NCBI RefSeq assembly: GCF_000281045.1 | Contig: NW_008246088.1 | Coordinates: 129,384 to 176,893 of the forward strand | DNA length: 47,510 nt | Origin: Saprolegnia diclina VS20 | Lineage: Eukaryota > Oomycota > Saprolegniomycetes > Saprolegniales > Saprolegniaceae | Direction: 5' to 3' | Shown: piece by piece, positions 42,712-47,510 of the stretch | How positions within the stretch are numbered: the stretch's first letter is position 1 | How the letters are laid out: the number at the start of each line of letters is the position of its first letter | Position numbers and translations under genes: made by a program | Notes under the pieces: generated by a model | Database searches by the model: none | What the model saw: the letters and a program-made list of their open reading frames with translations, nothing else | Told to the model about the DNA's origin: nothing

Positions 42712-42722
42712 TATCCGGATGC
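42712..42722 (+). promoter_or_regulatory. TATCCGGATGC element upstream of PI3K-5
   Basis: TATCCGGATGC lies 76-86 bases upstream of the PI3K-5 start, nearly the same distance as the matching element before PI3K-2 (79-92 bases). Confidence 0.4.
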
Positions 42723-42797
42723 TCAAACTGGATGCTCAAAAGTCGGCTTTTTGCTCAATCCGAGTTTGGTTCCGTGGATTCGCCGACGACAACGAAG

Positions 42798-45700
42798 ATG
42801 GTGATCCGCTGCACGTCGTCGACCGAGCTCGACGTGGCCTTGCCCAGCATGGACGAGCTCAACCCGTACGGCCTCGCGTGGTGTGGCGAGCTCGATAGCG
42901 GCAACAACAACAACGACGCAGACGCGGGCGGCGTCGAGACGTGGCTGCCCGTGCCGTCCCTCATGCACTCGAAGGAGAGCGTCCGGTTCCGCGAGGCGCT
43001 CTCAAACGTGCTGCAGGACATGCATCTCGAAGTGTCGCCGGACGAGCTCGAGGCGCGCGCGACGACGCCCGAGTACAAGCTCGAGCAAAGCGACTGGGCG
43101 GCGCACGACGTGGCCGACGCGTTCCTCAAGACCGTCGCCCGGCTTCCGCAAGAGCTCCTCGACGACGACGACGACGACGATGAGAAGCCGTCGATGGCGC
43201 CAAAGAGCGACGCGCCGGTCACTCTCGGGTGGCTCAAGAAGCGTGGCGAAGGCAACACGTCCATGAAGAAGCGCTGGATGCAGCTCGAAGGCAACGTCAT
43301 TGCCTACTACAAGCGCGAAGTCGACAACGCCAAGTACACGCGGGCCGAGCGCGTCAAGCTTCAAAAAGGCAACATCGAGCTCGACAAGATCTCGTGCTTC
43401 CAGCCCTGCGGCGAGCGCGATCTCTGGTGGGCGTTTGAGCTCGTGACGACGAACCGGACGTGGGTGCTGCAGGCCGAGTCCGAGGCCGAGTACATGAAGT
43501 GGGTCAACGCGCTCAGCCACACGGTGAGCTTCCAAGTTGTCAACATCGTTTACCGGCGCATGCTCTGCCTCCAAGAAGTCCGCGCGACCGCCAAGACCGA
43601 CGTCCGGCTCAATTTGCCCCAAGCGTTCACCGTCGAAATGGCCATCGAGCACATCTTCCACAGCTACGAAGCAACTGTGGACGCCTCCGCGCTCCGGCCC
43701 TACACCCCATCCGACTATGTGCTCAAGCTCACGGGCTTCAAGGACTACCTCATCGACCCGAAGCGCCGCGTCGTCGACTACACGTATGTGCGCGAGTGCC
43801 TCGTGACCAAGAAGATGCTGCGGCTCTCGGTCGTCCCCAAGGCCTCCTTGACGCTGACGCCGAGTCACAAGCGCGTCCTGAGCAACATCAAGTCGTCCGG
43901 TCGGCTTTCGTCGATGCTAGCGACGTCGCTGATGGCGTTCGAGTCGCCCGACGCGCACCACGGTAGCACCAACAACAATGCGAGCGAGACGACCGACGAT
44001 GCCATCCCCGAGGCCAGCACGTACCCGTCGCTCCTCGCGCCGAGTTGCAACCTCAAGGAGCCGCTTCGGTTCTGCATTCATCGCGCGATCAACTGCCCGG
44101 GCTTTACGTCGTCGCTCAAGCGCACGTCGCACGACATGAGCATCGAAAAGCAGCCGCTTGTTTATGCCGATGTGCTCGTCCGCGTCGAGCTCTATGACGG
44201 CGGCCAGCGCCTCGAGGACCCCATCGAGTCGGTCGACACCAAGCTCCAGCTCCAAACGGCCACAGCTTCGGCCAGCAGCGTCGGGTGGAACGTCCACGAC
44301 TACGTCGCGCGCTGGGATGAGCCAAAATGGTACCGCACCAAGATGAAGATCAAGGATCTGCCGCGGACCGCCCGGCTCGTTTTGACGCTCTGGGGTGCCA
44401 AGAAGGACGCAAGTGGCAAGGTCAGCGCCAACGTCGACGAGCGTGAACGCATTTGCAGCACCGCCATCAACGTCTTTGACGTCGATGGACTCCTCGTGCA
44501 AGGCGACACGTACAACCAACTCCTCTCGAGCGTGTACACGCTCCGCGTCGGCCCGGTGCCCCATATCATTGACACGACCAAGCCGTACCTCCACGTACGA
44601 AAGCTGCTTCTCTTCCTCTTCTTTTACGATGGATGGCTAGCTGACGATGGCGCAATTCCCCACCGACGTCCAGTACCGCCTCCAAGACGACAGTACCGAC
44701 AACCAAGACGAAGGCATCAACGACGACGACGAGGCCAGTCGCCCGACAGGGCTCGTTATCGAGAAGAAGGGGTGGCTCAAGAAGCTCGGGCAGCAAGGCT
44801 CGCTGAGCAAGTGGCGCAAGCGCTGGTTCAGCCTCTCGTCGGCGACCGGTGTCCTCAGCTACAGCGACTCGGCCCAGAGCAACACGCCAAAGCTCATTCC
44901 GCTCAAGCAGGCGACGGTGCTCATCTGTGATGCGCTAAAAGAGACGTACACGACGTTTGCTGTCAACAAGGGCACCCGCCGCGAGCAGCGCACGTGGGGC
45001 TTCAAGCTCAAGCCGTTCGAGTCCAGCCGCGTCTTCCTCATCGCCGCCGACTCCAAGCAAGACCGCGACGAGTGGATGGCCGCGATCCGCGCGGTCGCCT
45101 TCGAAGCGTCCGACAACCAAAACGAGTTTCGCGACCTCGACGATTCGGCGCTCAGCAGCCAGCGCAGCACGATCACGGCGTCGTCCGTCTCGACCGACGA
45201 CCTCAAGCGGCTTGATACAGCATCGATCTTTGAGTCGCCCTCGCCCTCGTCCTCGTCGCCATCGTCCTCGGTCGCCGCAGTCCTCGACGAAATCAAAGTC
45301 CTCATCGAAACCGACCCGCTCGTTCGGCTCAACAAGCTGCAAAAGACGGTGCTCTGGGCCCACCGGCACCTCTTTGCTCACTCGTTCCGCGCGCTGCCCC
45401 GCGTCCTCTCGTGCGTCCAGTGGACCAACGCGGCGGACGTCGACGAGGCCCGCGCGCTCATGGCTTCGTGGGCCGCGCCACGGCACCCGGCCGAGTACCT
45501 CGAGCTCCTCGACGTCGAGTTCTCGTCCGACTACGTGCGCAAGTTTGCGGTCGAGAAGCTCGCAGCCATGGCCGACACGACGTTCAGCTACTTCATCCCG
45601 CAGCTCGTCCAAGCGCTCAAGTACGAGAGCTACCACGCGTCGCCGCTGGCACTGCATCTGATTGAACGCGGGCTGCGCAACCCGAACCAGATTGGTTTTG

Positions 45701-46976
45701 ATATTTTCTGGGCGCTGAAAGTCGAGGCCGAGAACGACCGGTTCCGGGAGCGCTTTGGGACCCTTCTGAATTCGTTCATTGACGTCTCGTCGGCCAAGAT
45801 GCGCGACGTGCTCTTCGTGCAGAGCACGCTCTTCTCGCCGTCCGGTGCGCTGGAAGGCATCTGCCAGTACGTCAAGCAGCTCAAGGCGGGACGCAAAAAC
45901 TTGGATGAGATCCGCGCCGAGGCCCGTAGCAAGCTCACGGCGCTCAACGAGAGCCTGCCGACGTCGTACCAGCTGCCGATCGACCCGCGCGTCGAAGTCG
46001 GCAAGCTCATCGTGTCCAAGTGCAAGGTCATGTCGTCGGCCAAGCTTCCGCTCTATCTTGTCTTTGAGAACGCCGAGGCTGGCGGCGACCCGATCACCGT
46101 CATTTTCAAGTCGGGCGACGACGTGCGTCAGGACAGTTTGACGCTGCAGTTGATCCGCGTCATGGACGAACTCTGGCGCGAGCGCGGCTTGGATTTGGCC
46201 ATGGAGCCTTACAAATGCGTGGCGACCGGCCCCATGACGGGCATCCTCCAAGTCGTGCTCAACTCGATCACGACCGCCGACATTCACAAGCGCATCGGCA
46301 CACTGGGCGCGTTTGATGAGACGAGCTTCACCAACTGGATCACGGCCAACAACCAAGACAAGAAGAGCCTCAAGACCGCTGTCGACCTCTTTCGCCGGTC
46401 GTGCGCCGGCTACTGCGTCGCAACGTGTGTCCTCGGGATCGGTGACCGGCACAACGACAACATCATGGTACCTCCTGTCCAAGGATCTGTCAGACTGACA
46501 TACCCTACTAGCTCACGCACGCGGGTCGGTACTTTCACATTGACTTTGGTCACTTTCTCGGGCACGTCAAGTACCAGGTAGCGACGACCGAGCGGCTTTC
46601 CGGATCTGAATTGTGGTTCTAGTTTGGCATCAAGCGTGAGAAGACGCCGTTTGTGTTTACGCCCGAGATGGCGCACGTGCTCGGCGGCGTCGGGTCCGAT
46701 GAGTTTGCCAAGTTTGTGCAGACATGCGGTGACGCGTTCAACGTGGTCCGAGAGCACGTGCCGTTCCTCGTGACGCTCTTCCTGCTCATGATCCCGGCCG
46801 AAATGCCCGAATTGCGGAGCCGCGACGACATCAACTACCTCGTCGAAGTGTGTGTGCCCACGCTCTCGACAACGGACGCGGCCAAGAGCTTTGAAGTCGC
46901 GATCGAGTACTGCCTCGGGTCGCGCTTCAAGCGCTGGGACAACACCCTCCACATTGTCGCGCACAAGTACTTGTAA
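42798..46976 (+). CDS. PI3K-5: class I-like phosphoinositide 3-kinase with two PH domains
   Basis: Four exons: 42798-44594, 44641-46467, 46512-46577, 46623-46976; introns 46, 44 and 45 nt; 1347 residues. The three intron positions match PI3K-3 and PI3K-4. The N-terminus has DELNPYG in place of the NPF motif, then PSLMHSKES. A run of Asp codons (43161-43183, a GAC repeat) precedes PH1 (LGWLKKRGEGNTSMKKRW). RBD (YVLKLTGFKDYLIDPKR), C2, PH2 (KKGWLKKLGQQGSLSKWR), a Ser/Pro-rich linker, PIK and kinase follow. Motifs: FKSGDDVRQD (Ser for the usual Ala), GIGDRHNDNIM, HIDFGHFLG, activation loop HVKYQFGIKREKTPF. It is more distant from PI3K-2, -3 and -4 than they are from each other, and its C-terminal end resembles the partial gene at the right edge. 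Confidence 0.93.
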
Positions 46977-47245
46977 TTGATACATTTTTGATTTCTCTCG
47001 GATCATTCTGCACGCAGCCACCAAAGAGAAACCAAGTCAGCGCGTCATGAGCTCTGACAACACCGTGAACGCTCTGGGTTGCCCGAGACTGTATGGCTCA
47101 CGTTCGGCGCCACCTGGACAAGACACGTCGATGCGTCGTGGCAGTGTCGCTGCTACTTGCCCATGATATGCACGAGCGGCAGCAATGAACAGAGGTAGAG
47201 TTATAAACCATCTGATTTTTCTATCATACACGACTGACTCTAGAC
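46977..47245. other. Convergent gap between PI3K-5 and the partial PI3K-6
   Basis: A 269-base spacer between two convergent stops; no gene seen. It should contain the 3' ends of both transcripts. Confidence 0.5.
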
Positions 47246-47510
47246 TTACAGGTACTTGTGGGCGATGATGTGGATGGTGTTGTCGACGCGCTTGAACGTG
47301 CTGCCCATGCAAAAGTGCACCGCGGTCTCAAAGTTGGCGGCGGCCGTCGCATCGTCGACGCCCAGCAAGGCAATTTCAACCAGGTGATCCAAATCGCTCA
47401 CGTCCCGAAGCTCGGGCATGCCGGCCGGAAGCATGAGCACGAGCAGCGTCGATAGCAGTGACACGTGCTCTCGGACCACGTTGAACGCGTCACCGCACGT
47501 CTGCACAAAC
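47246..47510 (-). CDS. PI3K-6: C-terminal end of a further PI3K, cut by the window edge
   Basis: The last 87 codons of a minus-strand kinase gene, stop at 47246-47248; the 5' part lies beyond 47510. The sequence FVQTCGDAFNVVREHV followed by PAGMPELRD and the ending STFKRVDNTIHIIAHKYL matches the kinase C-lobe end of PI3K-5 (TCGDAFNVVREHV, TLHIVAHKYL), so it is probably the PI3K-5 sister copy. It converges on PI3K-5. The catalytic motifs cannot be seen in the window. Confidence 0.85.
   Translation of the reverse strand, partial: FVQTCGDAFNVVREHVSLLSTLLVLMLPAGMPELRDVSDLDHLVEIALLGVDDATAAANFETAVHFCMGSTFKRVDNTIHIIAHKYL

Larger units (their letters stand above)
41511..42797. promoter_or_regulatory. 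Divergent promoter region between PI3K-4 and PI3K-5
   Basis: These 1287 bases lie between two divergent PI3K starts. The left half is AT-rich and packed with palindromes; it also has a pair of inverted CCGGAT elements at 41641-41684. CCAAT or ATTGG occurs near 41910 and 41944. A 125-codon plus-strand frame at 42096-42473 has no domain and is not supported as a gene. Confidence 0.5.

Overview
The window reads as nuclear DNA of an oomycete, most likely a water mould of the Saprolegniales; that lineage call is inference. The grounds are a gene-dense, GC-rich sequence with G/C-ending codons, very short introns (about 39-103 nt, mostly 44-50, typically GTAC/GTAG to TAG), short intergenic gaps, CCAAT boxes near starts, and above all class I-like phosphoinositide 3-kinases carrying PH domains. 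No tRNA, rRNA, CRISPR array, transposon or virus-derived element was recognised.

Left arm (1-8.2 kb): ordinary single genes. They are an MFS transporter of the CLN7/SPX-MFS type (291-1725, minus), a secreted-domain single-pass membrane protein with a beta-propeller-like ectodomain (3001-4640, plus), a ChrR-like cupin (4791-5519, minus) and the ribosome-biogenesis WD protein NOL10/Enp2 (6108-8171, plus).

Main body (8.2-47.5 kb): a dispersed cluster of PI3K genes. Five are complete: PI3K-1 8226-12417 minus, PI3K-2 16234-20231 plus, PI3K-3 20510-24511 plus, PI3K-4 37292-41510 minus, PI3K-5 42798-46976 plus. A sixth runs off the right edge (47246 onward, minus), and a stand-alone PH-RBD fragment gene lies at 13906-14655. 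All five complete genes encode the order N-terminal module, PH, Ras-binding domain, PI3K C2, a second PH, helical PIK domain, kinase. Splice-joined reading frames close exactly in all of them (1281, 1300, 1278, 1353 and 1347 residues). Intron positions are shared, and there are tracts of near-identity between PI3K-3 and PI3K-4, including one intron, that point to recent gene conversion.

The cluster is interrupted at 24.5-37.3 kb by three unrelated genes: a small PX-RING protein that may read 3-phosphoinositides, an F-box protein whose C-terminal half looks like an SMC hinge, and a 28-exon Sfi1-type centrin-binding repeat protein of 2637 predicted residues. Shared candidate promoter motifs (a GTATCCGGATGC box and AT-rich palindromes) lie upstream of several PI3K genes.

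As a system, the cluster looks like an expanded family of Ras-responsive, membrane-targeted lipid kinases, with one possible phosphoinositide reader beside it. Exon joins were worked out by eye from splice consensus, phase and paralogue alignment, and have not been tested against transcripts.
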